Positions 35,991-44,735 of a stretch of DNA of 64,000 bases are shown here, piece by piece (position 1 is the stretch's first letter; each line of letters starts with the position of its first letter). The stretch is from Nocardioides aurantiacus (GTDB taxonomy: Bacteria > Actinomycetota > Actinomycetes > Propionibacteriales > Nocardioidaceae). A program made the position numbers and the translations under genes. The stretch spans positions 496,001 through 560,000 of the forward strand of contig NZ_RKHO01000001.1 of the NCBI RefSeq assembly GCF_003752505.1, read 5' to 3'. The notes under the pieces are model-generated. The model worked only from the letters and a program-made list of their open reading frames with translations. It was not told the DNA's origin and made no database searches.

Positions 35991-37544
35991 CTACGAGACC
36001 GTGACGACGACGGTCTGGATGCCCGTCGAGCCGGCCGGGAAGGGGGTCGCGCGGTCGGCCGTCTGCACCTCGCCGCGGGTGTTCGTCGCGCGCACCGCGA
36101 GCGTGTAGGTGCCGGGGGTGGCGTCCCAGGGCAGGAACCACTGGCGCCAGTAGACCGAGCCGGCGTCGGGGCCGAGCTTCGCCTCCTGCCACGCCAGGTC
36201 GCCGCCCTCGCCGTCGTCGATGCGCACCTCGACCGATCCGATCCCGTCGGGCTGGGCCCAGGCGACGCCGCCGATCACGGTGGAGCCGGCGTCGATGTTG
36301 TTCAGCGCCTTCGGGGTGTCGATGCGGCTGGACAGGCGGACGGGGGCGTCGGTGGCCCACTTGCGCTCGGTCCAGTAGGCCTCCTGCTTCGCGTAGGTCG
36401 TCAGGGTGAGGCGCTCGAGCCACTTGGTCGAGCCGACGTAGCCATAGATGCCGGGGGTCAGCAGCCGCACCGGGAAGCCGTGCTCGCGGGGCAGCGGCTC
36501 GCCGTTCATGCCGAACACGACGAGCGAGTCGCGGCCGTCCAGGGCGACGTCGAGCGGGGTGGAGATGGTGAAGCCGTCGACCGCGGTGGAGAGGATCTGG
36601 TCGGCCTTCGTGGAGTCGATGCCGGCGCGGTCGAGCACCTCGCGCAGGGGCACGCCGAGCCAGCGGGCCGAGCCGAGCAGGTTGCCGCCGACCTCGTTGC
36701 TGACGCAGGTCATGGTGATGTCCTTCTCGACGACCTCCATGGTGGTCAGCTCGTCGAAGGTCAGCGTCACCTCGCGCTCGACGTCGCCGTCGATGGTCAG
36801 CGTCCAGCCCTCGACGTCGACGGCGGGCACGGTCAGGTTGGTGTCGACGCGGTAGAACGACGCGTTCGGGGTGACGAACGGCGTGATCGCGTCGTACGTC
36901 ACCTCCAGGCCGTCGGGCAGCGCGGCGAGGGGCTTGCGGGCCGCGGGCAGCGCGATGTCGGTGATCCGCTCCTTGGCCCGGATCAGCAGCTGGCCGGTGC
37001 CGCCGACGACGGCGGCGAGCACCGCGGTGGCTCCCGCGCCGACGAGGAAGCCGCGGCGGCTGGCACCGGCGGGCCGCTCGGTGTCGATGCGGGTCCCCCG
37101 GGTGCCGGTGCCGCCGCTCGCGCGGGTCAGGAAGGCCAGCACGGCCAGGCCGACGACCGCGGTCGCGACGGCCGGGAGCGCGTCGAGGGGGCCGGCCGCC
37201 GGCTGCACCAGCGCCGCCAGCCCGGCCAGGGCGACCAGCGCCATCAGCATCGCCACCCCGACGCCGAAGCGTCGGCGGGCCACCAGGCCCGCCACGCCGG
37301 CGAAGAGCAGGGCGACCACGAGGACGGTGCCGATCAGCACCGGCTTGTCGGCGCTGCCCAGCTCGCGCACCGCCCACACCTTGACCGGCGTGGGCGTCAG
37401 GTTGATCACCGCCGTGCCGACGGCGAGCACGGGCGAGGACGCCGGGTTGGTCAGCGCCGCGACCAGGTGGCCGGCGGCGGTGCCGCCCAGGGCGGCGAGC
37501 AGACCGGCGACGAACGAGGACAGTGCGGGGCGGGGACGAGGCAT
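35991..37544 (-). CDS. membrane-anchored sulfite-oxidase-family molybdopterin oxidoreductase
   Basis: A 517-residue protein. The first 150 residues hold about four membrane helices, followed by a twin-arginine-like SRRGFLVGAGATAVLAAVV (about 163-180) and then an extracytoplasmic sulfite-oxidase-type Mo-binding domain. The molybdenum-ligating Cys is in MTCVSNEVGGNLLG (near 280); GFPVRLLTPGIYGYVGSTKW and the Mo-co dimerisation domain (about 410-515, with VYWRQWFLPWDATPGTY) follow. The electron donor is unknown. A SigK-type -10 lies 7 bp before the ATG, suggesting a leaderless SigK transcript. The fasciclin gene follows after 80 bp, with its own copy of the promoter. Confidence 0.88.
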   Translation of the reverse strand: MPRPRPALSSFVAGLLAALGGTAAGHLVAALTNPASSPVLAVGTAVINLTPTPVKVWAVRELGSADKPVLIGTVLVVALLFAGVAGLVARRRFGVGVAMLMALVALAGLAALVQPAAGPLDALPAVATAVVGLAVLAFLTRASGGTGTRGTRIDTERPAGASRRGFLVGAGATAVLAAVVGGTGQLLIRAKERITDIALPAARKPLAALPDGLEVTYDAITPFVTPNASFYRVDTNLTVPAVDVEGWTLTIDGDVEREVTLTFDELTTMEVVEKDITMTCVSNEVGGNLLGSARWLGVPLREVLDRAGIDSTKADQILSTAVDGFTISTPLDVALDGRDSLVVFGMNGEPLPREHGFPVRLLTPGIYGYVGSTKWLERLTLTTYAKQEAYWTERKWATDAPVRLSSRIDTPKALNNIDAGSTVIGGVAWAQPDGIGSVEVRIDDGEGGDLAWQEAKLGPDAGSVYWRQWFLPWDATPGTYTLAVRATNTRGEVQTADRATPFPAGSTGIQTVVVTVS

Positions 37545-37551
37545 GCCGGTG

Positions 37552-37578
37552 GTTCGGTGCGGTGCGGCGACCGGATGG
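37552..37578 (-). promoter_or_regulatory. SigK-type promoter of the molybdopterin oxidoreductase gene
   Basis: On the minus strand CCATCC (37573-37578), a 15-bp spacer and CCGAAC (37552-37557), then 7 bp to the ATG at 37544. It is identical in both hexamers and spacing to the promoter before the fasciclin gene. Confidence 0.7.
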
Positions 37579-37621
37579 GGTGGCCGGCACGACGTGTCGC
37601 GGTCCGCGCGACCATGGTGCG

Positions 37622-38101
37622 GTGCCCACGCCCCCTGCTCCCGTGACCGTGCGCCCGGGACGCGACGCCGACCTGGCGGCCGTCGTCGACCTCGAGCGGG
37701 TCTGCCTGGGCGAGGACGCCTGGGGCGAGGCCCTCGTCGCGCCCGGTCTGGCGGGCGGGCTGCCCACCGTGTCGTACGCCGTCGCGGTCACCGCCGACGT
37801 CGTCGTGGGCCACGCCGTGCTCTCGGCCGTCGGTGACGTCGCCGAGCTGCAGCGGATCGGGGTGGCGCCGGACCGGCGACGGCACGGGGTGGCCGCGCTG
37901 CTGCTGGCGGACGTGGTGGAGCAGGCCGAGGGCGCGGGGGCCGAGCGGCTGCTGCTCGAGGTGCGCGAGGACAACGCCCCGGCGCTCGCGCTCTACGCCC
38001 GGCACGGGTTCGAGGAGCTCGCCCGCCGCCGGCGCTACTACGCCGACGGCGCGACGGCCGTGGTGCTCCAGCGGGGGCTCGGCCTCAGCCGACCGGGTTG
38101 A
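37622..38101 (+). CDS. rimI: ribosomal-protein-alanine N-acetyltransferase (RimI-like GNAT)
   Basis: A 159-residue GNAT acetyltransferase. It starts VTVRPGRDADLAAVVDLERVC, has the acetyl-CoA loop LQRIGVAPDRRRHGVAALLLADVV (A motif, about 80-103) and ends with LEVREDNAPALALYARHGFEELARRRRYY, the pattern that marks RimI homologues. Position supports this: tsaD lies 1.3 kb downstream and tsaB is the nearest t6A gene upstream. The GTG start is tentative because no clear ribosome binding site is seen. The 3' end overlaps the convergent amidohydrolase gene by 17 bp. Confidence 0.8.
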   Translation: MPTPPAPVTVRPGRDADLAAVVDLERVCLGEDAWGEALVAPGLAGGLPTVSYAVAVTADVVVGHAVLSAVGDVAELQRIGVAPDRRRHGVAALLLADVVEQAEGAGAERLLLEVREDNAPALALYARHGFEELARRRRYYADGATAVVLQRGLGLSRPG

Positions 38102-39299
38102 GCTCGTCGAGGCGGCGTACGGCCAGCTCGGCGTAGACCGTCGCCGCGTCCGGCAGCACGTCGGGGTCGAAGTCGGCGCGCGGGCTGTGGTTGTTGGGCG
38201 CGGTGGCCGGGTCGCGGCCGGGCAGCGGGGCGCCGAGGAAGACGAACGCGCCGGGCACGGCCTGCAGCACGCGCGAGAAGTCCTCCGAGCCGGGGATCGG
38301 GTCGGCCAGGTCGGCCCAGCGGTCCTCGCCGAGCACCTCGCGCACCACGCCGGAGGCGAACTCGACGCCCCGCGCGTCGTTGACGGTCAGCGGGTACTCG
38401 CCCTGGAAGTCGACCTCGACCTCGACCCCGTGGGCTCGCGCCACGCCCTGCAGCACCTCGGGCACCAGCTCGCGCAGCAGGTCGTGGTTGGCCTCGGAGA
38501 AGCGACGCACGGTCGCCTCGAAGCGGGCGGTGTCGGGGATGACGTTGCGGCGGGTGCCGCCCTCGACCATGCCGACGGTCACCACGACCGGGTCGAAGAC
38601 GTCGAAGCGCCGCGTCACCATCGTCTGCAGCGCGGTGATCATCTCCGCCATCGCCGCGATCGGGTCGCGGCCGCGGTGCGGCATCGAGCCGTGGCCGCCC
38701 TGGCCGCGCACCGTGACGTAGAGGCCGTGCGAGGCCGCCATCAGCGGCCCGGGCCGGCTGCTGAACTGGTGGGGCTCGAAGCTCGCGGAGAACACGTGCA
38801 GCCCGTACGCCGCGTCCGCCCGCCGCCCGGCCGCGTCGAGGACCCCCTCGTCGATCATCACGCCGGCGCCGTCCCAGCCCTCCTCGCCCGGCTGGAACAT
38901 CAGCACCACGTCGCCGCGCAGCCGGTCGCGGTGCTGGACGAGCATCCGGGTCGCGCCGAGGAGCGCGGCGGTGTGCAGGTCGTGCCCGCAGGCGTGCATC
39001 GCGCCGTTGGTCGCGGCGTACTCCAGACCGGTCTCCTCGGCGACGGGCAGCGCGTCCATGTCGGCGCGCAGCAGCACGGTGCGCGGGTCGGCCGCGTCGC
39101 GGGCGCCGCCGCGCAGCACGGCCGTGACCGAGCTGGTGCCGGTGCCGGTCGAGACCTCCAGGCCGAGGCCGTCGAGCTCGGCCAGGACGAGCTCCTGGGT
39201 GCGGGGGACCTGGAGGCCCACCTCCGGCACCTGGTGCAGCCGTCGACGCAGGTCGACGAGGTCGTCGTGCAGGCTCCGGGCGTCGTCGCGCAGGTCCAC
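38085..39299 (-). CDS. M20 family metallo-amidohydrolase
   Basis: A 404-residue hydrolase of the M20D/aminoacylase group that cleaves N-acyl or amide bonds of amino-acid derivatives. Metal and catalytic motifs are [29 protein letters not shown] and [18 protein letters not shown]; the dimerisation domain has [14 protein letters not shown], and the last ligand His lies in [10 protein letters not shown]. The GTG at 39299 is chosen because GAGAGG lies 8 bases upstream. It sits between rimI and tsaD on the opposite strand, so it interrupts the usual t6A gene order. The natural substrate is unknown. Confidence 0.88.
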   Translation of the reverse strand: MDLRDDARSLHDDLVDLRRRLHQVPEVGLQVPRTQELVLAELDGLGLEVSTGTGTSSVTAVLRGGARDAADPRTVLLRADMDALPVAEETGLEYAATNGAMHACGHDLHTAALLGATRMLVQHRDRLRGDVVLMFQPGEEGWDGAGVMIDEGVLDAAGRRADAAYGLHVFSASFEPHQFSSRPGPLMAASHGLYVTVRGQGGHGSMPHRGRDPIAAMAEMITALQTMVTRRFDVFDPVVVTVGMVEGGTRRNVIPDTARFEATVRRFSEANHDLLRELVPEVLQGVARAHGVEVEVDFQGEYPLTVNDARGVEFASGVVREVLGEDRWADLADPIPGSEDFSRVLQAVPGAFVFLGAPLPGRDPATAPNNHSPRADFDPDVLPDAATVYAELAVRRLDELNPVG

Positions 39300-39424
39300 G
39301 GGGGTCCTCTCGGTCGGGTGCGGGGTCCTCGGCCACCCTGCCACGCGCGCGTCGTACGACGGACCGGGCGGTGTGCGCCGACCGCCGGGACCGGGCCGAC
39401 CATCAGGGCTGGGAGGATGGACGC

Positions 39425-40480
39425 GTGAACGACTCCTCCGGGCCCCTGGTGCTCGGCATCGAGACCTCCTGCGACGAGACCGGCGTCGGCATCGTCCGCG
39501 GCCACACCCTGCTCGCCGACGCCGTGGCGTCCTCGGTGGAGGAGCACGCCCGGTTCGGCGGCGTCGTCCCCGAGGTGGCCTCGCGGGCGCACCTCGAGGC
39601 GATGGTGCCGACCCTGGAGCGGGCCTGCGAGACGGCCGGGATCACGCTGTCGGACGTCGACGCCGTCGCCGTCACCTCGGGGCCCGGCCTCGCCGGCGCG
39701 CTGCTCGTCGGCGTCGCCGCGGCCAAGGCGCTGGCCCTGGGCCTGGAGAAGCCGCTGTACGGCGTGAACCACCTCGCCGCCCACGTCGCCGTCGACCAGC
39801 TCGAGCACGGCGCCCTGCCCGACCCGTGCCTGGCGATGCTGGTCTCCGGGGGCCACTCCTCGCTGCTGCGGGTCGACGACGTCACCTCCTCGGTCACCCC
39901 GCTCGGCGCCACCATCGACGACGCGGCGGGGGAGGCCTTCGACAAGGTCGCCCGGCTGCTCGGCCTGCCGTTCCCCGGCGGCCCCCACATCGACCGCGCC
40001 GCCCGGTCCGGCTCCTCGGTGGCGATCGACTTCCCCCGCGGCCTGTCCTCGCGGCGCGACCTCGAGCGGCACCGCTTCGACTTCTCCTTCTCCGGCCTCA
40101 AGACCGCCGTCGCGCGGTGGGTGCAGGCCCGCGAGGCCGCCGGCGAGCCCGTGCCCGTCGCCGACGTCGCCGCGTCGTTCCAGGAGGCCGTCTGCGACGT
40201 TCTTACCCGCAAGGCCGTCGACGCGGCCGTCTCCGCCGGCATCGAGGACATCCTGGTCGGCGGCGGCGTGGCCGCGAACTCCCGGCTCCGGGTCCTCACC
40301 GAGGAGCGCGCCGCCCGCCACGGCATCCGCGTCCGCGTCCCCCGCCCGGGCCTGTGCACCGACAACGGCGCCATGGTGGCCGCCCTCGGCTCGGAGATGG
40401 TCGCCCGCGGCCGCACCCCTTCGTCCCTCGACCTCCCCGCCGACTCGAGCCTCCCGGTGACCGAGGTCCTCGCCGGGTAG
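39425..40480 (+). CDS. tsaD: tRNA N6-adenosine threonylcarbamoyltransferase TsaD
   Basis: A 351-residue ASKHA-fold enzyme that transfers the threonylcarbamoyl group to A37 of tRNA. It opens [17 protein letters not shown]. Iron-binding histidines are in [46 protein letters not shown] and [15 protein letters not shown] are further family motifs, and the last ligand Asp lies in [10 protein letters not shown]. The GTG follows GAGGAT by 6 bp. It works with the tsaE fusion and tsaB near 27 kb. Twenty-two bp after the stop begins the left inverted repeat of cassette B. Confidence 0.95.
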   Translation: MNDSSGPLVLGIETSCDETGVGIVRGHTLLADAVASSVEEHARFGGVVPEVASRAHLEAMVPTLERACETAGITLSDVDAVAVTSGPGLAGALLVGVAAAKALALGLEKPLYGVNHLAAHVAVDQLEHGALPDPCLAMLVSGGHSSLLRVDDVTSSVTPLGATIDDAAGEAFDKVARLLGLPFPGGPHIDRAARSGSSVAIDFPRGLSSRRDLERHRFDFSFSGLKTAVARWVQAREAAGEPVPVADVAASFQEAVCDVLTRKAVDAAVSAGIEDILVGGGVAANSRLRVLTEERAARHGIRVRVPRPGLCTDNGAMVAALGSEMVARGRTPSSLDLPADSSLPVTEVLAG

Positions 40481-40502
40481 GAGGCGGGTGCGCGGGGCGG
40501 CC

Positions 40503-40569
40503 CATGTAAATCGGGGTTATGGACGCTCAACACGGGTCCTGCCGGGTCGAAAGCGTCCACAAGCCTGTC
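40503..40569 (+). repeat. left 67-bp inverted repeat of cassette B
   Basis: Begins catgtaaatcggggttatgg. It contains an internal hairpin in which GGACGCT (from 40521) pairs with AGCGTCC near 40552-40558. An ATG inside the repeat opens a frame that continues into the cargo gene, but this is probably not the real start. Confidence 0.9.
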
Positions 40570-40719
40570 CGAGTGAGGCCCGGCGTGGTCGCCCCGACCT
40601 GGGGCCGAGCCCCGTGGAGGGTGGCCACCTGGCGTCCCCAGGGTACCGGCGGGCCACGGCCGTCCACAGGTCCGTCGTACGCCGCCCCGCTCGCCGCCCG
40701 CGTCGCGGACGCTGCCGGC

Positions 40720-41688
40720 ATGATCCCCGACCTCGCCGCCGTCGCCGCCCAGCAGGGCGGTTGCTTCACCCGCACCCAGGCACTCGACCTCGGCGCCACC
40801 GAACGCGGCCTCAAGACCGCGCTCGGACCACGGGGGCTGTGGGTGCCGGTCCGCCGTGGGGTGTACGCCGAGCGTCACCACTGGGAGGCCGCCGACGACG
40901 CCGGCCGGCACGTGATGCGGGTGTGGGGGGCCCACCTGACCTCGTGGCGCGACGACCCCTTCAGCCACACCTCCGCGGCCGCGGTGCACGGCCTCGACTG
41001 CCGCCCCCACTGGCGCGAGCTGCTCCACCTGAGCCATCCCGACGTGCGCGGCGGGCGCACCGAGGGCGGTGTCAAGCACCATCCGGCCCACGTGCCCGAG
41101 CGCCAGGTCGAGACGGTCGGGGGCCTACGGGTGACCGACCTCGCGCGGACGGCCGTCGACGTGGCCCGCGAGCACGGCACCGAGGACGGGGTGCTGGCCT
41201 GCGACCAGGTGCTGCGTCGCGGCGTACGGCGGCCCGAGCTCGAGGCCGTCCTCGAGCAGATGCGCAGCTGGCCCCACGTCACGCAGGCCCGCGCGGCCGT
41301 GGACCTGGCCGATGCCGGGGCGGCCAACATCGCGGAGAGCCTGACCCGGCTGCTGGTGATCGAGCTGGGCCACGGCCGGCCGCAGACCCAGGTGCTGGTC
41401 GAGGAGGGCGGTCGGCGCGCTTACCTGGACCTGCTGCTGCGCGGCCACGCCTTCGAGTTCGACGGGCACGTGAAGTTCATCGGCCGCGAACGCGGCGGCT
41501 TCGCCGAGGACCTCGAGCGAGCACTGTGGGAGGAGAAGCAGCGCGAGGACTGGCTGCGCTCGCTCGGCTTCGGGATCTCGCGGGTGATCTGGGCCGACCT
41601 GTTCGGCGTACGACGCAGGCACACGCTGCGCCGCCTCGACCGGGAGTTCCGCGCCACCCAGGCCCGCCTCGGCCACCGGGTGGCGTGA
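40720..41688 (+). CDS. AbiEi-like / DUF559 (Vsr-fold) domain protein, cassette B
   Basis: A 322-residue protein of the same type as the cassette A gene. The N-terminal winged-helix domain (about 1-60) has [20 protein letters not shown] and [14 protein letters not shown] middle domain (about 65-210) follows, then the C-terminal DUF559/Vsr-like domain with [37 protein letters not shown] and [11 protein letters not shown]. The acidic residues in YLDLL and FEFDG, with the later basic/Glu-rich stretch, fit a PD-(D/E)xK nuclease fold; activity is unproven. No partner gene adjoins. The ATG at 40720 is chosen on domain start; a longer frame begins in the left repeat at 40519. Confidence 0.65.
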   Translation: MIPDLAAVAAQQGGCFTRTQALDLGATERGLKTALGPRGLWVPVRRGVYAERHHWEAADDAGRHVMRVWGAHLTSWRDDPFSHTSAAAVHGLDCRPHWRELLHLSHPDVRGGRTEGGVKHHPAHVPERQVETVGGLRVTDLARTAVDVAREHGTEDGVLACDQVLRRGVRRPELEAVLEQMRSWPHVTQARAAVDLADAGAANIAESLTRLLVIELGHGRPQTQVLVEEGGRRAYLDLLLRGHAFEFDGHVKFIGRERGGFAEDLERALWEEKQREDWLRSLGFGISRVIWADLFGVRRRHTLRRLDREFRATQARLGHRVA

Positions 41689-41720
41689 GGGGCTCGGCCG
41701 ACCTCACTATGGTCATCCCC

Positions 41721-41787
41721 GACAGGGTTGTGGACGGTTCTGCCCCGGCAGGACCCGTGTTGAGCGTCCATAACCCCGATTTACATG
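41721..41787 (-). repeat. right 67-bp inverted repeat of cassette B
   Basis: Reverse complement of the left end with five mismatches, all in the inner 23 bp. It folds internally (GGTTCTGCC with GGCAGGACC) and could also end transcription of the cargo gene, whose stop is 33 bp upstream. Confidence 0.9.
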
Positions 41788-41849
41788 CGCCCCGCCCGCG
41801 GGCCCCCGCCCGCGGGACCCGCCGCCCCCACCCCTCCCGAGGAGCCCCC

Positions 41850-42935
41850 ATGCAGCAGGTCAAGGCCGTCATCGCCCGGAGCAAGGGAGCGCCGGTCGAG
41901 CTCGTCACCATCAACGTGCCGGACCCCGGGCCGGGGGAGGCGCTGGTGCAGGTGCAGGCGTGCGGGGTGTGCCACACCGACCTGCACTACCGCGAGGGCG
42001 GCATCAACGACGAGTTCCCGTTCCTGCTGGGCCACGAGGCCGCGGGCGTGGTCGAGGCCGTCGGCGAGGGCGTGACCGAGGTGGCGCCCGGCGACTTCGT
42101 CGTCCTCAACTGGCGCGCGGTGTGCGGTGAGTGCCGCGCCTGCAAGCGCGGCGAGCCGCAGTACTGCTTCGCCACCCACAACGCCACCCAGAAGATGACC
42201 CTCGAGGACGGCACCGAGCTGTCCCCGGCCCTGGGCATCGGCGCGTTCGCCGAGAAGACCCTGGTCGCGGCCGGCCAGTGCACCAAGGTCGACCCCGAGG
42301 CCCGTCCGGCGGCCGTCGGCCTGCTCGGCTGCGGCGTGATGGCCGGCATCGGTGCCGCCATCAACACCGGCGCCGTCGGCCGCGGGATGTCCGTGGCCGT
42401 CATCGGCTGCGGCGGCGTCGGCGCGGCGGCCGTCGCGGGCGCGGCGCTCGCGGGCGCGGCGAAGATCATCGCGGTCGACCTCGACGACAAGAAGCTCGAG
42501 GGCGCGAAGCGCCTGGGCGCGACGCACACGGTCAACAGCAAGGAGTCCGACGCCGTCGAGGCGATCCAGGCGCTGACCGACGGCAACGGCGCCGACGTCG
42601 TCATCGACGCGGTCGGTCGGCCCGAGACCTGGAAGCAGGCGTTCTACGCCCGCGACCTCGCCGGCACCGTCGTGCTCGTCGGCGTGCCCACGCCCGACAT
42701 GACGATCCCCGAGATCCCGCTCATCGACGTCTTCGGGCGCGGCGGGTCGCTGAAGTCGAGCTGGTACGGCGACTGCCTGCCCAGCCGCGACTTCCCGATG
42801 CTCGTCGACCTCTACCGCCAGGGTCGGCTCGACCTCGACGCCTTCGTGACCGAGGAGATCGGCATCGGCGACGTCGAGGCCGCCTTCGAGAAGATGCACC
42901 ACGGGGACGTGCTCCGATCCGTCGTCCTGCTCTGA
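41850..42935 (+). CDS. mscR: S-(hydroxymethyl)mycothiol dehydrogenase
   Basis: A 361-residue zinc alcohol dehydrogenase that oxidises the formaldehyde-mycothiol adduct, part of thiol-dependent formaldehyde detoxification in actinobacteria. Catalytic zinc ligands are in [15 protein letters not shown] and [15 protein letters not shown]. The four-Cys structural zinc site is in [16 protein letters not shown], the NAD fold [14 protein letters not shown] and the C-terminal [15 protein letters not shown] are typical of the mycothiol enzyme. GAGGAG lies 7 bases before the ATG. The next gene starts inside its stop codon, and an MBL-fold hydrolase that often accompanies mscR is two genes downstream. 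Confidence 0.9.
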   Translation: MQQVKAVIARSKGAPVELVTINVPDPGPGEALVQVQACGVCHTDLHYREGGINDEFPFLLGHEAAGVVEAVGEGVTEVAPGDFVVLNWRAVCGECRACKRGEPQYCFATHNATQKMTLEDGTELSPALGIGAFAEKTLVAAGQCTKVDPEARPAAVGLLGCGVMAGIGAAINTGAVGRGMSVAVIGCGGVGAAAVAGAALAGAAKIIAVDLDDKKLEGAKRLGATHTVNSKESDAVEAIQALTDGNGADVVIDAVGRPETWKQAFYARDLAGTVVLVGVPTPDMTIPEIPLIDVFGRGGSLKSSWYGDCLPSRDFPMLVDLYRQGRLDLDAFVTEEIGIGDVEAAFEKMHHGDVLRSVVLL

Positions 42936-44701
42936 CGCCCGCGTCCTCGCCGCTGCGGCTCCTCGTCGGGGCCGTGGCGCTGTCGCTGTGCCTCACCGGG
43001 TGCAGCGGCGGCGGTGACGACGACGGCGACACCGCTCCCGACGCCCGGGCGTCGTCGTCGGCCGGGCCGCCCGAGCCCACCTTCGGCGAGCAGGCCGTAC
43101 GCCGGCTGACACTGCGCGAGCAGGCGGGCCAGGTGATCGTCGCCTCGTGGGCGGGCACCGGCTCGCCGGCCCCGCTCGTGCGCCGGCTCCACCTCGGCGG
43201 CGTGATCGCGTTCAGCGGCAACGTCGAGTCCACCGACCAGATCCGGCGCGTCAACGGCGACGTACGCCGGGTCGTCGCCCGCCGGGGCTGGCCGGCCTTC
43301 GTCGGGGTCGACCAGGAGGGTGGGCTCGTCGACCGGGTCGGGGCGCCCAGCACCGGCTTCCCGGCGTTCATGGCGGCGGGTGCGGCGGACGACCCGGGAC
43401 TGACCGAGCGCGCCGCCCGGGCCAGCGCCGCCGAGATGCGCGGGCTCGGCTTCGACGTCGTGTTCGCGCCGGTGGCCGACGTCACCGTGGGTGACGGCGA
43501 CGCGGCGATCGGCTCCCGGTCGGCCGGCGGCGACCCGCAGCAGGTGGCACGTCAGGTCGTCGCCGCAAGCGAGGGCATAGCGGCGGCCGGCGTGCTGCCC
43601 GTGGTCAAGCACTTCCCCGGGCACGGGTCGCTGGGCGCCGACAGCCACGCCGAGCTGCCCGTGCAGCGCCGCGGCCTGCGGTCGATCGAGCGCCGGGACC
43701 TGGTGCCGTTCGAGGCCGCGGTCGCCGCCGGCCGGGACGGGCCCGTCGGTGCGCCCGCGGTGCTGACCGGCCACATCGCCGTGCGGGCCGTCGACCGCGG
43801 CGTGCCTGCGAGCATCTCGCGCAAGGTCACCACCGGCCTGCTGCGCCGCGACCTCGGCTTCCAGGGCCTCGTGGTCACCGACGCGCTCGACATGCAGGGC
43901 GTGCAGCGCCTCGCCCCCGGGCCGAGGGCCGCCGTGCGCGCGCTGCGTGCCGGGGCCGACGTGCTGCTCATGCCGCCCGACCCGCGCGCCGCCCGCGACG
44001 CGATCGTGCGCGCGGTGCGCCAGGGCGACCTCTCCCGCGCGCGGCTGGCCGAGGCCGCGGCCCGGATGGTCGACACGATGCACGGCCTCGGCCGGGGCAC
44101 CGCCGCCGCGCCGGGCAGCGGCGGCCGGGCCGCGGACGCGCTCGCCCGGCGCTCGGTCACCTCGGTGGCGGGGCCCTGCGAGGGGCGGCTGGTCGGCGAC
44201 CGGGTCCGCGTCGTCGGCGCGCCCGACGACGTGGCCGCGTTCGACTCCCTGGTCCAGGCGCGCGGCGTCACGGTGGCCCGCGACTACACCAAGCGGGTGC
44301 GGGCGGGCTCCAGGTCGGTGGTGGTCGGCAGCAGGACCGTGGTGACCAAGGTCCGCAAGAAGGTCGAGGTCAAGGGCAAGGTGCGGGTCAAGGTGGTCAA
44401 GGTCCGCACGGAGGTCCCGGTGCGCGAGCGTCGGCCCGTCTACAAGCAGGTGCTCGTCGTCGCCGACGCCCCGACGGTGGCGCTGGTCGGCAGCGGCGGC
44501 GGCACCCCGGGCGCGGCCGACGTGACCGTGGCCCTCGACCGGCCGGGCGTCCTGGGTCGGGTCTCCTCGCGGGTCGAGCTGGCGGCGTACTCCGACCAGC
44601 CGGCCTCGCTCCGTGCCGTCGTCGACGTGCTGCTCGGCGAGCGGGACGCGCCGGGGCGGCTGCCCCTCGAGGTCGCCGGGGCGGAGCGCCGCGGCTGCTG
44701 A
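42932..44701 (+). CDS. NagZ-like glycoside hydrolase family 3 lipoprotein (probable CTG start)
   Basis: About 589 residues. A lipoprotein signal ([20 protein letters not shown], lipobox LTGC at about residue 23) precedes a GH3 beta-N-acetylhexosaminidase domain (about 45-400): [14 protein letters not shown], the His-Asp loop [14 protein letters not shown] and [11 protein letters not shown] with the nucleophile Asp. The C-terminal part (about 400-589) contains an odd Lys/Val-rich stretch near 470-505. The only in-frame start that preserves the signal is CTG at 42932, overlapping the mscR stop as CTGA; the next GTG (42974) would leave just ten residues before the lipid cysteine. Peptidoglycan recycling is inferred. 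Confidence 0.78.
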   Translation: MTPASSPLRLLVGAVALSLCLTGCSGGGDDDGDTAPDARASSSAGPPEPTFGEQAVRRLTLREQAGQVIVASWAGTGSPAPLVRRLHLGGVIAFSGNVESTDQIRRVNGDVRRVVARRGWPAFVGVDQEGGLVDRVGAPSTGFPAFMAAGAADDPGLTERAARASAAEMRGLGFDVVFAPVADVTVGDGDAAIGSRSAGGDPQQVARQVVAASEGIAAAGVLPVVKHFPGHGSLGADSHAELPVQRRGLRSIERRDLVPFEAAVAAGRDGPVGAPAVLTGHIAVRAVDRGVPASISRKVTTGLLRRDLGFQGLVVTDALDMQGVQRLAPGPRAAVRALRAGADVLLMPPDPRAARDAIVRAVRQGDLSRARLAEAAARMVDTMHGLGRGTAAAPGSGGRAADALARRSVTSVAGPCEGRLVGDRVRVVGAPDDVAAFDSLVQARGVTVARDYTKRVRAGSRSVVVGSRTVVTKVRKKVEVKGKVRVKVVKVRTEVPVRERRPVYKQVLVVADAPTVALVGSGGGTPGAADVTVALDRPGVLGRVSSRVELAAYSDQPASLRAVVDVLLGERDAPGRLPLEVAGAERRGC

Positions 44702-44723
44702 CCCCGTCGGGACGGGCCGCCGC

Positions 44724-44729
44724 TAGCCT
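44724..44729 (+). promoter_or_regulatory. -10 box of the MBL hydrolase gene (leaderless type)
   Basis: TAGCCT stands 6 bp before the ATG at 44736. Confidence 0.45.
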
Positions 44730-44735
44730 CGGTCC

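Larger units (their letters stand above)
40503..41787. mobile_element. candidate single-gene cassette B (DUF559 gene between 67-bp inverted repeats)
   Basis: A 1285-bp unit between tsaD and mscR. Its ends are inverted repeats of 67 bp (40503-40569 and 41721-41787) with 62 matching positions; the outer 44 bp are perfect. The only credible gene inside is the DUF559-type CDS. There is no transposase or recombinase, so if mobile it depends on a helper. The outermost CATG is common to both ends; a target duplication could not be established. Confidence 0.5.

Noticed and set aside
40519-40719. N-terminal extension of the cassette B protein starting at the ATG inside the left inverted repeat
   Set aside because: The extension is Arg/Pro-rich, lacks domain similarity and a ribosome binding site, and the same ATG frame is found in the opposite end by symmetry of the repeat. 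Kept only as an alternative start.
40488-42935. Single long frame that joins cassette B to the dehydrogenase
   Set aside because: The first 450 codons are a shadow of the DUF559 gene. The dehydrogenase has its own ATG with GAGGAG and a complete family N-terminus at 41850.
42974-44701. GTG at 42974 as start of the NagZ-like gene
   Set aside because: It would leave only ten residues before the lipobox cysteine, too short for a signal peptide, and no ribosome binding site precedes it.
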